Of a stretch of DNA of 64,000 bases, positions 50,165 to 59,261 are shown in pieces (position 1 is the stretch's first letter; each line of letters begins with the position of its first letter). Below the pieces are notes generated by a model that was not told where the DNA came from, ran no database searches, and saw only the letters and a list, made by a program, of their open reading frames with translations. The stretch is from Mucilaginibacter sp. CSA2-8R (GTDB lineage Bacteria > Bacteroidota > Bacteroidia > Sphingobacteriales > Sphingobacteriaceae), in assembly GCF_038806765.1 (NCBI RefSeq), contig NZ_CP152389.1:1674001-1738000 (forward strand). The letters are read 5' to 3'. The position numbers and the translations under genes are program-made.

Positions 50165-51637
50165 ATGGGAAAGCCTACAGGATTTCAAGAATATAACCGG
50201 GAGCTGCCGGCTAAAACAGCCCCTCAGGACAGGGTTAAGAACTATAATGAGTTTGTTGGCTTGTACAGCGACGAAAAGCTGAACCAGCAATCGGCCCGTT
50301 GCATGAATTGCGGTATCCCGTTTTGCCATTCGGGTTGCCCGCTGGGTAACGTTATTCCGGAATTTAATGATGCCGTTTACCGCAAGAGTTGGGAGGAAGC
50401 TTACGAGATTTTATCAACCACCAATAACTTCCCCGAGTTTACCGGCCGTATTTGCCCGGCACCGTGTGAGTCGGCCTGCGTATTAGGTATCAACAAACCT
50501 GCCGTGGCCATCGAGGAGATTGAGAAGCACATTATCGAGATTGCTTATGCCAAAAACCTAGTAAAGCCGGTTGCTCCTTTTATCAAAACCGGTAAAAAGG
50601 TAGCCGTAGTAGGGTCAGGCCCTGCCGGCATGGCTGCTGCCGCACAATTAAGTAAAGCCGGCCATAGCGTTACCGTTTACGAGCGTGATGATCGTCCGGG
50701 AGGTTTACTGCGTTACGGTATCCCTGATTTTAAATTAGAAAAATGGGTTATCGACCGTCGCGTAAAAGTGATGGAAGAAGATGGCGTAGTGTTTAAATGC
50801 AATACCGAGATAGGTAAAGACCTAAGTATTGATGAGTTAACCCGCAACAACGATGCTGTTGTACTGGCCGGTGGTTCAACCATTCCGCGCAACTTGCCCG
50901 TACCGGGCCGCGAGCTTAAAGGCATCCATTTTGCTATGGACTTTTTGAAGCAACAAAACAAGCGGGTAAGCAACACCGGTTTTGATGCCGAAGATATACT
51001 GGTGACTGATAAGGATGTTGTGGTAATTGGTGGTGGTGATACCGGTTCTGACTGCGTTGGTACTTCTAACCGTCAGGGCGCAAAATCTGTCCGCCAGTTT
51101 GAGGTAATGGTGCAGCCACCGCAGCAGCGTACTGCAAGTATGCCATGGCCAAGCTACCCAATGGTGTTAAAAGTAACCTCCTCGCACGAGGAAGGTTGCG
51201 AGCGCCACTGGGGTGTTAATACTAAAGAGTTTTTGGGCGACGAAAACGGCAATCTGCGCGCCTTAAAAGTAACCGATGTAAGCTGGGAAACTGATGTAAT
51301 GGGGCGCCCCGTGAAATTTAGCGAGGTAAAAGGGTCGGAGCGTGAATTGCCTTGCCAGGCAGTATTTTTAGCAATGGGCTTTTTACACCCGCAACACACC
51401 GGTATGATTGAGCAGGCCGGTGTTGAGCTGGATGAACGTAAAAACGTAAAAGCTGCCGAAGGTGCCTACCGTACTAACGTAAGTAAAGTATTTGCCTGCG
51501 GCGATATGCGTCGTGGTCAGTCTTTAGTTGTATGGGCCATATCCGAAGGCCGAGAAGCAGCCCGTAAAGTAGATGAATTTTTAATGGGCCACACTATGCT
51601 CGAAAGCAAAGATGTAGTTAGCGAACTGGCTTATTAA
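50165..51637 (+). CDS. gltD: Glutamate synthase small (beta) subunit
   Basis: The 490-residue FAD- and iron-sulfur-containing subunit that passes electrons from NAD(P)H to GltB. The N-terminal [4Fe-4S] motifs are CMNCGIPFCHSGCPLGN and CPAPCESACVLG. The FAD Rossmann fold is VAVVGSGPAGMAAAAQLSKAGHSVTVYERDDRPGG. The NAD(P)H-binding fold is VVVIGGGDTGSDCVGTSNRQGA, followed by QFEVMVQPP and the closing FACGDMRRGQSLVVWAISEGREAAR. Length is standard. It lies four bases downstream of gltB and ends in a terminator, giving a two-gene operon. Confidence 0.97.
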   Translation: MGKPTGFQEYNRELPAKTAPQDRVKNYNEFVGLYSDEKLNQQSARCMNCGIPFCHSGCPLGNVIPEFNDAVYRKSWEEAYEILSTTNNFPEFTGRICPAPCESACVLGINKPAVAIEEIEKHIIEIAYAKNLVKPVAPFIKTGKKVAVVGSGPAGMAAAAQLSKAGHSVTVYERDDRPGGLLRYGIPDFKLEKWVIDRRVKVMEEDGVVFKCNTEIGKDLSIDELTRNNDAVVLAGGSTIPRNLPVPGRELKGIHFAMDFLKQQNKRVSNTGFDAEDILVTDKDVVVIGGGDTGSDCVGTSNRQGAKSVRQFEVMVQPPQQRTASMPWPSYPMVLKVTSSHEEGCERHWGVNTKEFLGDENGNLRALKVTDVSWETDVMGRPVKFSEVKGSERELPCQAVFLAMGFLHPQHTGMIEQAGVELDERKNVKAAEGAYRTNVSKVFACGDMRRGQSLVVWAISEGREAARKVDEFLMGHTMLESKDVVSELAY

Positions 51638-51656
51638 TAAGGCTATCAGATTGATG

Positions 51657-51697
51657 AGCGGTGTCTGTTTAATTACTAGACACCGCTTTGTTATTTT
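51657..51697 (+). terminator. Terminator of gltBD
   Basis: A perfect 10-bp stem AGCGGTGTCT (51657-51666) / AGACACCGCT (51678-51687) with an 11-base loop, then TTGTTATTTT. It also lies just beyond the convergent ctlX stop. Confidence 0.85.
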
Positions 51698-51698
51698 A

Positions 51699-52619
51699 TT
51701 ACGTCGCCGTAGGTAGATGGATTTCGGCCAGCATACAACGGGCGCTACCACCGCCAAGTGTTTCAATAGTGTTCAAATCAGCCGATACAATCTCTGTATA
51801 CTGGTATAATTGGTCAATCTGCAAAGCAGTTAATGATTGATGCGCACTATTTGACATCACCAGTAAGCTCTTTCCGTCACCACTACGCACCTCAAGCATG
51901 TTACCTGCAAATTGGTTCATTTGCTCCAGCGTAATTGGCACAATCTCTTTTCCGGCATCCATCAGCGATTTAACTACGGTTTGCTTCTCGCTTTCATTGT
52001 TAATGCTATTCAGGCAAACTACGGCAAATTGTTTACCTACGCACATCATCACGTTAGTATGATAAATGGCCTGCTGACCAGCATCAGTTGCGGTAAAGGT
52101 AACCGGGGTATAATTTAAATGTTTGCAAAAAGCGTCGAGTACATCTTTGTCGGTGCGCGGAGACAAACACGCATAAGCAATGCGATTTTCCCGGTCGAGC
52201 ACCATGCTGCCGGTGCCTTCTAAAAACTTATTCTCCATTTCAAACCGGCTTAAATCGATAATGTGCTTTACTGTAAACTGTTCTTCCAGTTTCCTGACAA
52301 TGTCTTCACGCCGTTCCAGTCGGCGGTTTTCGGCTTGCATGGGGTAAAGTAATACATCGCCATTTTCATGAAAGGATATCCAGTTGTTGGGAAATATGGC
52401 ATCCGGTTTATGCGGCTCGATAGTGTCGTTAATCACGTGTACATCAATGCCCTTGCTTTTAAGCAAGCTGGCAAAGGCGTCAAATTCTTTCAGTGCTGTT
52501 TGCGCAGCCTCGGGTATAGTTGCCTTACTTTGCTGAAAGGCGTTACTTTCGGCAGTTTGATCATTAAACCCAAAGTTGGCTGGTCTGATCATTAATATTT
52601 TGGAAGTCGTCTGACTCAT
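51699..52619 (-). CDS. ctlX: Citrulline hydrolase CtlX-like amidinotransferase-fold protein
   Basis: A 306-residue member of the pentein (guanidine-modifying) superfamily matching the CtlX group, reported to hydrolyse citrulline to ornithine, ammonia and CO2. Signals: the family start KILMIRPANFGFNDQTAESNAFQ, DTIEPHKPDAIFPNNWISFHENG (substrate-binding Asp region), KFLEGTGSMVLDRENRIAYACLSPRTD, IYHTNVMMCVGKQFAVVCL (catalytic His), and the nucleophile C295 in ETLGGGSARCMLAEIHLP. It follows an arginine deiminase-like gene by 29 bases on the same strand, giving a plausible arginine to citrulline to ornithine route. Confidence 0.9.
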   Translation of the reverse strand: MSQTTSKILMIRPANFGFNDQTAESNAFQQSKATIPEAAQTALKEFDAFASLLKSKGIDVHVINDTIEPHKPDAIFPNNWISFHENGDVLLYPMQAENRRLERREDIVRKLEEQFTVKHIIDLSRFEMENKFLEGTGSMVLDRENRIAYACLSPRTDKDVLDAFCKHLNYTPVTFTATDAGQQAIYHTNVMMCVGKQFAVVCLNSINNESEKQTVVKSLMDAGKEIVPITLEQMNQFAGNMLEVRSGDGKSLLVMSNSAHQSLTALQIDQLYQYTEIVSADLNTIETLGGGSARCMLAEIHLPTAT

Positions 52620-52648
52620 GATTAAACGGGTTTAAATTTAATAAACGC

Positions 52649-54097
52649 TTAGCTGATGTTATCCCTCACCAGTGGTAAACTCATGCAATGGAAACCACCC
52701 CGCGCACGCGATAATTCTGACGATGGCATCAGGATTAAGGTATCTTCCATGGTATGAGCGTCTAATCCGCCGTTTTCAAACTGTTGGAGTAAATCTGCCA
52801 CTTTCACTACCGAAAACCCGGACTGCTTAAAGGCTTCGACCGTTTTATCATTACGGTCATAACCCAACACCACGCCTTCTTTAAGCGCCAGCAGGTTACA
52901 GGAGTCGGTCCACTGCTCGCGGGCATCAAACGGAAAATTGTTACCGCCCGAGTAGATGAACTGTGTGGGTTCGGTGCTTCCCAAATCGTTCATGCTGATA
53001 TCATTAAGCAATTCTTCTATGCAGTTAAATGATATGGGTTGTTCATGCCCGTTGATAAATTGTACAATCTCGGTTTTATCCTTCGGGCGCTTGTCGCCAA
53101 ACCAACTCAACGGGTCAGAGGCAGAAACCGACATGTCGGCTTTGCCCAGCGATCCTAAAATAACCCAAACATTGCGTTTCACCTGCGTAAAAACGGTATC
53201 AATGTGCATGTAATCGCGCTTGTGCGGTATTTTAAGTACAGTTACTTTTTCTACCACTTTATTTTCAAACAGAAGCTTAATAGCTTCATGGGCGCCACCT
53301 AACGAGGTGCGCTCGCTGCAGCCGATAATAACGTGGTTTTTACTTACCATCATCACGTCGCCGCCCTCAAGGGTCGTTTTTTCGTCCTGCTCTGTGCCCG
53401 GCCTCAAAAAGTGTTGCACCGGGTCGGTAATTTCTAAAATGTGCTCGCGCGAACCGGCAAACAACGGGTGATTAAATAGAATATACCTTGCCAGCAAAGT
53501 TTCGCGCGAACGCGCTTTTTTAGCCGGTTTATTAATCAGTATGTGGTTATTAATAGTAATACCAATATCCCGCGAAAAAATGAGATTAGGTATAGGGGAA
53601 AAAATTAGGTTGTCTTTATACAACGATCCGGAGATAAATATTTTAGCCAGTTCGACCGGGTCGGTCTTATACAACTGCTGTTGTAAGCGGTAATTACAGC
53701 TCTCAATAGCACATACCGAGGCCGTTAGCTTTTCGCGAATCACGTCGTCCTGTAAAATCTCAGCCAGTAAAGTTTGTATTTCAATTACTTTGTCAGACGC
53801 ATAAAAGTCTTTATGATCGGGTTTATAAAAGTTGCGCTGATTTTCGGAGGCATCAATTTGCTGTAGATGTCCTTTAATTTTGTTGGGATCGAGAAAATAG
53901 AGCAACAGCTTGATATAGTAGTCGTACTCATTTCTGCGCATAGTATCTAAATGTACAATGTCCTCAAAAAGCCAGTCCTGCGCTTTTGACGGGACTACTT
54001 TACCCAATCCGCTATCTGGACTATGAATTAATAGGGCACGCAAAGTGCCAATCTCTGAACTTACATTTAAGTTTAACTGATTAGCCGGTGAAGTCAT
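52649..54097 (-). CDS. Arginine deiminase family protein
   Basis: A 482-residue pentein-fold enzyme expected to hydrolyse arginine to citrulline and ammonia. Motifs in order: SEIGTLRALLIHSPDSGLGKVVPSKAQDWLFEDIVHLD, LIFSRDIGITINNHILINKPAKKARSRET, LEGGDVMMVSKNHVIIGCSERTS (substrate Glu/Asp), YMHIDTVFTQVKRNVW (catalytic His) and near the end the nucleophile Cys in RARGGFHCMSLPLVRD. It is longer than classical ArcA (about 410), with an extra middle segment after DMSVSASDPLSW, as is common in Bacteroidota. The frame extends to 54127, but a TACCTTTG -7 element (54115-54122) supports the ATG at 54097. It pairs with ctlX downstream. Confidence 0.88.
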   Translation of the reverse strand: MTSPANQLNLNVSSEIGTLRALLIHSPDSGLGKVVPSKAQDWLFEDIVHLDTMRRNEYDYYIKLLLYFLDPNKIKGHLQQIDASENQRNFYKPDHKDFYASDKVIEIQTLLAEILQDDVIREKLTASVCAIESCNYRLQQQLYKTDPVELAKIFISGSLYKDNLIFSPIPNLIFSRDIGITINNHILINKPAKKARSRETLLARYILFNHPLFAGSREHILEITDPVQHFLRPGTEQDEKTTLEGGDVMMVSKNHVIIGCSERTSLGGAHEAIKLLFENKVVEKVTVLKIPHKRDYMHIDTVFTQVKRNVWVILGSLGKADMSVSASDPLSWFGDKRPKDKTEIVQFINGHEQPISFNCIEELLNDISMNDLGSTEPTQFIYSGGNNFPFDAREQWTDSCNLLALKEGVVLGYDRNDKTVEAFKQSGFSVVKVADLLQQFENGGLDAHTMEDTLILMPSSELSRARGGFHCMSLPLVRDNIS

Positions 54098-54114
54098 AAA
54101 ATTATAGAAGTAAC

Positions 54115-54122
54115 CAAAGGTA
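54115..54122 (-). promoter_or_regulatory. -7 promoter element of the arginine deiminase gene
   Basis: The minus strand reads TACCTTTG, a TAnnTTTG match, 17 bases upstream of the ATG at 54097. Confidence 0.45.
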
Positions 54123-54172
54123 TTCATTTCTTAATCAAAATGATTATTGGCGGTTGGTTAAGTAGATTTAAC

Positions 54173-54180
54173 TAATTTTG
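54173..54180 (+). promoter_or_regulatory. -7 promoter element of argS
   Basis: TAATTTTG, a TAnnTTTG match, ending five bases before the argS ATG, which implies a leaderless or very short-leader mRNA. TTGG boxes lie upstream but at spacings of 15 and 22, not 19. Confidence 0.45.
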
Positions 54181-54185
54181 CCCCT

Positions 54186-55949
54186 ATGGATTTTATTATC
54201 GACGCAACCCTGCAAGCCGTAGCGCAACTATATCAAACCCAAATAACTGCACAGGATGTAAACCTGCAACAAACCCGCAAGGAGTTTGATGGTCAGGTAA
54301 CTATCGTTACTTTTCCGTTTACCCGCTTCTCTAAAAAATCGCCCGAGCAAACTGGTAACGAGATTGGAGCTTATCTTGAAGCTAACGTACCTGAAATTGC
54401 TGGATTTAATACTGTAAAAGGTTTCTTAAATATATCTATTGCCGATAACTACTGGCTAAAGGTTTATCAAAACACGGTAGCTCAACCTGGCTTTGGCGTA
54501 GCGCCTAAAAATGGTAAAAAGGTGATGGTTGAGTATTCGTCGCCTAACACCAACAAACCATTGCATTTGGGCCATGTGCGTAACAACTTGCTGGGTTATG
54601 CAGTAGCCGGCATTTTAGATGCTGCGGGTTATGAGGTGATAAAAACCAACCTGGTGAACGACCGAGGCATTCACATCTGTAAATCTATGCTGGCCTGGCA
54701 ATTGTTTGGTAACGGCGAAACGCCCGAATCGGCTCAAATGAAAGGCGACCATTTGGTTGGTAAGTATTATGTAATATTCGACAAAGAGTACAAAAAGGAA
54801 GTTGAAGCACGCTTAGCGCAGGGTATGACCGAAGAAGAAGCCAAAAAGCATGCTCCGCTGATGAAGCAAGCACAACAAATGCTGCAAAAGTGGGAAGCCG
54901 GCGATGAGCAGGTAATTGAGCTCTGGAAAACCATGAACACCTGGGTGTATGACGGTTTTGCCAAAACCTATAAAAAGCTGGGTGTCAATTTTGACAAGTT
55001 TTATTACGAATCGAATACCTATTTATTAGGTAAAGATATTATTGAAGAAGGACTGGAAAAAGGCGTGTTCTTTAAAAAAGATGATGGGTCGGTGTGGATT
55101 GACCTGACCGCCGATGGCCTGGACCAAAAACTGGTACTGCGCGGTGACGGTACATCAGTATACATTACCCAGGATTTGGGCACGGCTCAATTAAAGTATA
55201 ACGACTTTGGCATGGATGAGTCGATTTACGTGGTAGGCAATGAGCAGGATTACCACTTTAAGGTGCTCTTTTTGATTTTACAGAAGTTAGGTAAAAACTG
55301 GGCGCAGGGTTTATACCATTTATCATACGGTATGGTAGACCTACCGTCGGGCAAAATGAAATCGCGCGAGGGTACCGTAGTGGATGCCGACGACCTGATG
55401 GATAGCATGGTTGAAACTGCAGAAGAGTACTTTGACAAACAGGAGAAAAAGCTTGATTTAACAGAAGAAGAGAAACAAGTACTTTTCCCGGTGATTGGTT
55501 TAGGTGCCCTCAAGTACTTTTTGCTAAAAGTAGATGCTAAGAAACGCTTGTTGTTTGACCCCAACGAGTCAATAGAACTGCAAGGTCATACCGGACCGTT
55601 TATTCAATACACCCATGCCCGTATTAAATCAGTACTGAGCAGGGGAGGAGAGCATCAACTTGCTCAGTTACCCGCTGAACTGGACGCCGTAGAGCGTGAT
55701 TTAATTATTGTGCTTAGCCAGTATCCTGAAGCTATAGCAGCGGCCGCTAAAGAGTTTAACCCGGCCACGGTGGCTAACTATACCTATGAGGTTGCCAAAG
55801 CCTACAATAAATTTTATCACGAAAAATCGATACTGCAAGCCGAAACAGAAGATTTGAAGAGCTTCAGGCTGCAATTGTCAAAGTCTACAGCACAAATCAT
55901 CGCACAATCCATGCAGTTGTTGGGAATTCAGGTGCCCGAAAGGATGTAA
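54186..55949 (+). CDS. argS: Arginine--tRNA ligase
   Basis: A 587-residue class I aminoacyl-tRNA synthetase charging tRNA-Arg. The N-terminal additional domain (about 1-110) is followed by the catalytic core with the HIGH-type motif VEYSSPNTNKPLHLGHVRNNLLG and NLVNDRGIHICKSMLAW. A coiled insert (EEEAKKHAPLMKQAQQMLQKWEAGDE) comes next, then YITQDLGTAQLKY, GNEQDYHFKVLFLIL, and the KMSK-loop equivalent SGKMKSREGTVVDADDL. The C-terminal DALR anticodon-binding domain starts near FIQYTHARIKSVLSR. It is divergent from the arginine deiminase gene, with -7 elements for both between them, and ends in a terminator. Confidence 0.97.
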   Translation: MDFIIDATLQAVAQLYQTQITAQDVNLQQTRKEFDGQVTIVTFPFTRFSKKSPEQTGNEIGAYLEANVPEIAGFNTVKGFLNISIADNYWLKVYQNTVAQPGFGVAPKNGKKVMVEYSSPNTNKPLHLGHVRNNLLGYAVAGILDAAGYEVIKTNLVNDRGIHICKSMLAWQLFGNGETPESAQMKGDHLVGKYYVIFDKEYKKEVEARLAQGMTEEEAKKHAPLMKQAQQMLQKWEAGDEQVIELWKTMNTWVYDGFAKTYKKLGVNFDKFYYESNTYLLGKDIIEEGLEKGVFFKKDDGSVWIDLTADGLDQKLVLRGDGTSVYITQDLGTAQLKYNDFGMDESIYVVGNEQDYHFKVLFLILQKLGKNWAQGLYHLSYGMVDLPSGKMKSREGTVVDADDLMDSMVETAEEYFDKQEKKLDLTEEEKQVLFPVIGLGALKYFLLKVDAKKRLLFDPNESIELQGHTGPFIQYTHARIKSVLSRGGEHQLAQLPAELDAVERDLIIVLSQYPEAIAAAAKEFNPATVANYTYEVAKAYNKFYHEKSILQAETEDLKSFRLQLSKSTAQIIAQSMQLLGIQVPERM

Positions 55950-55973
55950 AACATATAATTTTCACTTAAAGTA

Positions 55974-56016
55974 AGCCGGATTAAATGTTGAAGTGACGTT
56001 TAATTCGGCTTTTTTG
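55974..56016 (+). terminator. Terminator of argS
   Basis: The stem AGCCGGATTAAA (55974-55985) pairs with TTTAATTCGGCT (55999-56010) with one G:U wobble, followed by TTTTTTG. The 200 bases from here to the next gene are A/T-rich and presumably hold its promoter; I could not fix one. Confidence 0.85.
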
Positions 56017-56217
56017 TATAGTCACAACTACAATGTTCATTTGTAAAGCCTAAATTTTGATAAATGAGGCGAAGGACTAGGAATTAGCAAACAAATTTAA
56101 CAGATAATAAGAAATACATTAAAATGATAAAAAACTATCGATTTATCTCTTGTTTGTTACGAATTATTCATAATTTTCGCCTTCGAAACTATTTTATTAA
56201 CTCAAATCAATTAACAA

Positions 56218-59200
56218 ATGAAGAAAATTTTACTAATTCTTCTTGCTTTAAGTATTGGTGTTTCTAATTACACCTACGCGCAAAGCAGAAAAATTACGGG
56301 AACGGTAACCAGCGCCGATGATGGCAGTCCGTTACCTGGTGTATCAGTAAAAGTAAATGGTACAAATGGAGGAACGCAAACTAATGCTCAAGGTGATTTC
56401 AGCATCACTGTACCTAATAATGCTTCTCTAACCTTCACCTACATTGGTTACACAACTAAAACTGCAGAGGTTGGTACAGCAAATACGTTGAACGTTAAAC
56501 TGTCGTCAGACAGCAAAGCTCTAACCGAAGTAGTAGTTACAGGTTATGGTCAAATTCAACAAAAAAGAGAGATTGGTGGAGCAATTTCAACCGTAAGTGG
56601 AAAAGATTTTGCTAATCAGCCAATAGCTTCAGTACAATCAGCTTTACAAGGGCGTGCTGCTGGTGTAGTTGTTACCGCTAATAGTGGTATACCAGGCGGC
56701 GCTATCAATGTTAGGATACGTGGTGTTGGTTCCTTTACAGGTAGCACACAGCCGTTATACATCGTTGACGGTGTGCAGTTAAGCGGTGATACTTTTACAG
56801 GGTTTACCCAAGGCAATACATTAGCGGGTATCAACACTAATGACATTGAATCTATTGACATTATTAAAGATGCGGCTTCTACATCACTATATGGTTCACA
56901 AGGTGCCAATGGTGTAGTTATTATCACAACTAAAAAAGGTAAAGCCGGAAAAACTAAAATAGGGTTCAATTATTACCAAGGTCGTTCTTCAAGCATTAAG
57001 AAATATGATGTCTTAAACACACAAGATTTTTATAATGTTAGAAGAGAGTCTTACCTCAACGCAGGTAGCACAGCTGCTGCGGCCAGGACAAGCGCTTTAG
57101 CTGAAATTAATTTGCCGGCAAGCGCTACTGATGCTGATATCGCTGCTGCGCAAAGTACAAACTGGCAGGATGCGGCTTTTCATACTGGACGAGTATCAAA
57201 TTACGATTTCAATATGAATGGTGGGAATGAAAAAACAACCTTTTTCGTTTCTGCGGCTTACAGCACAATATCGGCTATTGTAACTAAAGCTGACTTTCAA
57301 CGAGGAACATTTAAAGTCAATTTAGATCATAAAGCAAATGATAAGCTTTCTTTTAACACCAGCTTGAATTTAAGCACGTTTAATCAGAAAGCTCCATTTG
57401 CAGTTAACGGTTCATTTTTAGGAAGCCCGGCTTTTGCTGCAAGTACTATATTGCCTTCAAATCCAATATATAATGCAGACGGAAGTTATTTCGGCTTACC
57501 TGGCTCAGGTCAGAGCTTTACCGGTGTATTAAACCAAAACATAGTTGCGGTAAACGATTACAATCAGGGTAATCAGCGTACTAACCAGCTAATTGGATCG
57601 TTTAGTGCTAATTATAATATCTTGCCTTCACTCCAGTTCAAATCTTTCTACTCGTTAGATTATAGGATGGCTTTAGGTAAGAATTACCGTGATCCACGTA
57701 CAAACGATGGTTATGCAATAAGAGGAAGTTCTGAAAGCTTTAGTGACATAAGAACAAATATCATTACTGACCAAACTTTGAATTTTAACAAAACTATCAA
57801 CTCCGATCATAAAATTTCTGCGTTATTAGGGTTCGAATACCGTAAGCAAATCTCGACTCAGATCGATGAATACGGAACTGGTTTCCCAACCAATCAATTC
57901 CGAAATTTAAGTGCAGCTGCAAATCCGGTATCTGTATTTGATAGTTTTTCTGGATTTAAGAGCTTGAGCTATTTTGGTAAAGCTTCTTATTCTTATAAAG
58001 GCAAATATAGTTTAAGTGGAACTGCTCGTTATCAAGGTTCGTCGAAATTTGGTACTAACAACCAATTTGGGTGGTTTGGTGGCGTTGCGGGTGCTTGGAG
58101 TATATCTGAAGAGTCATTCTTAAAAGAAGTAAGTTGGGTTAACAGTTTAAAATTACGTGCAAGCGTAGGCTCTGCAGGTAACGATCAACCATTAGGAAAT
58201 TTTGATAACAGGAGTTTGTTTGGTGGTGGTTATTTATATAATGGCTCACCCGGCATTGCACCTACAACCCTGGCTAATATTGATTTAAAATGGGAAAGAG
58301 GCACGACCTATGACGTAGGTTTAGATTTCTCTTTATTCAAAGATAGAGTTTCTGGTAGTTTTGGTTATTATGTTAGAAACAGTACAAATTTACTATTAGC
58401 TCAGCCGGTTAGTTCAACATCAGGTTTTACCAGTATAACTACAAACGTTGGTTCAATTAGAAACTCTGGTCCTGAAATAGAACTTACAACAATAAATATT
58501 GCGTCGAGTGGCTTTAGGTGGACAACTAACTTTAACTTTACTTACACTAAAAACGAGATAACCAAGCTGTACGGCGGTTTCAGCTCTTTACCATCTGATC
58601 CATCAGTTGCTGTTGGACAACCAAGGGGAGCAGTTTATACCTATCAATCGGCCGGTATAAACCCGGCTACAGGTAGAGCTTTTTGGTATGACGCGAATAA
58701 CAACGTAGTATATTCGCCGGCACTTTCCGATCGTAGATTTGTTGGAAATTCGTTGATTCCAAAGTTTACTGGTGGTTTTAACAACACCTTTAGCTTTAAA
58801 GGCTTTGATTTATCTGCGTTGTTTACGTATCAGTATGGCCAAATTGCGACTGATGCGCAATACAATTTTATTCTTGAAGGTTCAAGGAGGTTAATAAATA
58901 CAACCTATGAAGTGTACGATAGAAGATGGACTACACCAGGACAAATAACTGATGTACCTAGACCTAACACAGCTACTGAACCTAATAGCATAAGCGCAAA
59001 CAATGGTACTCGTTTGTACTACAAAACTGACTACATACGCATGAGAGAGGGTCAATTTGGATATACTTTCCCAAGTAAAGTGTTGTCAAAAATTAAAGTT
59101 AATAATTTAAGAATCTACGCGCAGGCGACTAATCTAATTACTATTACTAAGTTTCCAGGCTACGATCCTGAATATTATGACACTACTAATAATAATGCTG

Positions 59201-59253
59201 GGGCTATCCCGACTTCGAAAAACTTTACTGTAGGTGTTCAACTTGGCTTATAA
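56218..59253 (+). CDS. SusC/RagA-family TonB-linked outer membrane protein
   Basis: A 1011-residue nutrient receptor, the barrel of a SusCD importer. Signal peptide MKKILLILLALSIGVSNYTYAQ, a carboxypeptidase-regulatory-like domain (about 24-105, RKITGTVTSADDGSPLPGVSVKVNG), the TonB box region LTEVVVTGYGQIQQKREIGGAIS, the plug with ALQGRAAGVVVTANSGIPGGAINVRIRG, PLYIVDGVQL and IIKDAASTSLYGSQGANGVVIITTKKGK, then the barrel ending FTVGVQLGL. It has no STN domain, so unlike the receptor at 19-3504 it is not a FecR-signalling type. Nine bases separate it from the SusD gene. Coding DNA here is visibly more A/T-rich than in the his or glt regions. The substrate is unknown; no glycoside hydrolase is adjacent. 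Confidence 0.94.
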   Translation: MKKILLILLALSIGVSNYTYAQSRKITGTVTSADDGSPLPGVSVKVNGTNGGTQTNAQGDFSITVPNNASLTFTYIGYTTKTAEVGTANTLNVKLSSDSKALTEVVVTGYGQIQQKREIGGAISTVSGKDFANQPIASVQSALQGRAAGVVVTANSGIPGGAINVRIRGVGSFTGSTQPLYIVDGVQLSGDTFTGFTQGNTLAGINTNDIESIDIIKDAASTSLYGSQGANGVVIITTKKGKAGKTKIGFNYYQGRSSSIKKYDVLNTQDFYNVRRESYLNAGSTAAAARTSALAEINLPASATDADIAAAQSTNWQDAAFHTGRVSNYDFNMNGGNEKTTFFVSAAYSTISAIVTKADFQRGTFKVNLDHKANDKLSFNTSLNLSTFNQKAPFAVNGSFLGSPAFAASTILPSNPIYNADGSYFGLPGSGQSFTGVLNQNIVAVNDYNQGNQRTNQLIGSFSANYNILPSLQFKSFYSLDYRMALGKNYRDPRTNDGYAIRGSSESFSDIRTNIITDQTLNFNKTINSDHKISALLGFEYRKQISTQIDEYGTGFPTNQFRNLSAAANPVSVFDSFSGFKSLSYFGKASYSYKGKYSLSGTARYQGSSKFGTNNQFGWFGGVAGAWSISEESFLKEVSWVNSLKLRASVGSAGNDQPLGNFDNRSLFGGGYLYNGSPGIAPTTLANIDLKWERGTTYDVGLDFSLFKDRVSGSFGYYVRNSTNLLLAQPVSSTSGFTSITTNVGSIRNSGPEIELTTINIASSGFRWTTNFNFTYTKNEITKLYGGFSSLPSDPSVAVGQPRGAVYTYQSAGINPATGRAFWYDANNNVVYSPALSDRRFVGNSLIPKFTGGFNNTFSFKGFDLSALFTYQYGQIATDAQYNFILEGSRRLINTTYEVYDRRWTTPGQITDVPRPNTATEPNSISANNGTRLYYKTDYIRMREGQFGYTFPSKVLSKIKVNNLRIYAQATNLITITKFPGYDPEYYDTTNNNAGAIPTSKNFTVGVQLGL

Positions 59254-59261
59254 TTAAACAA

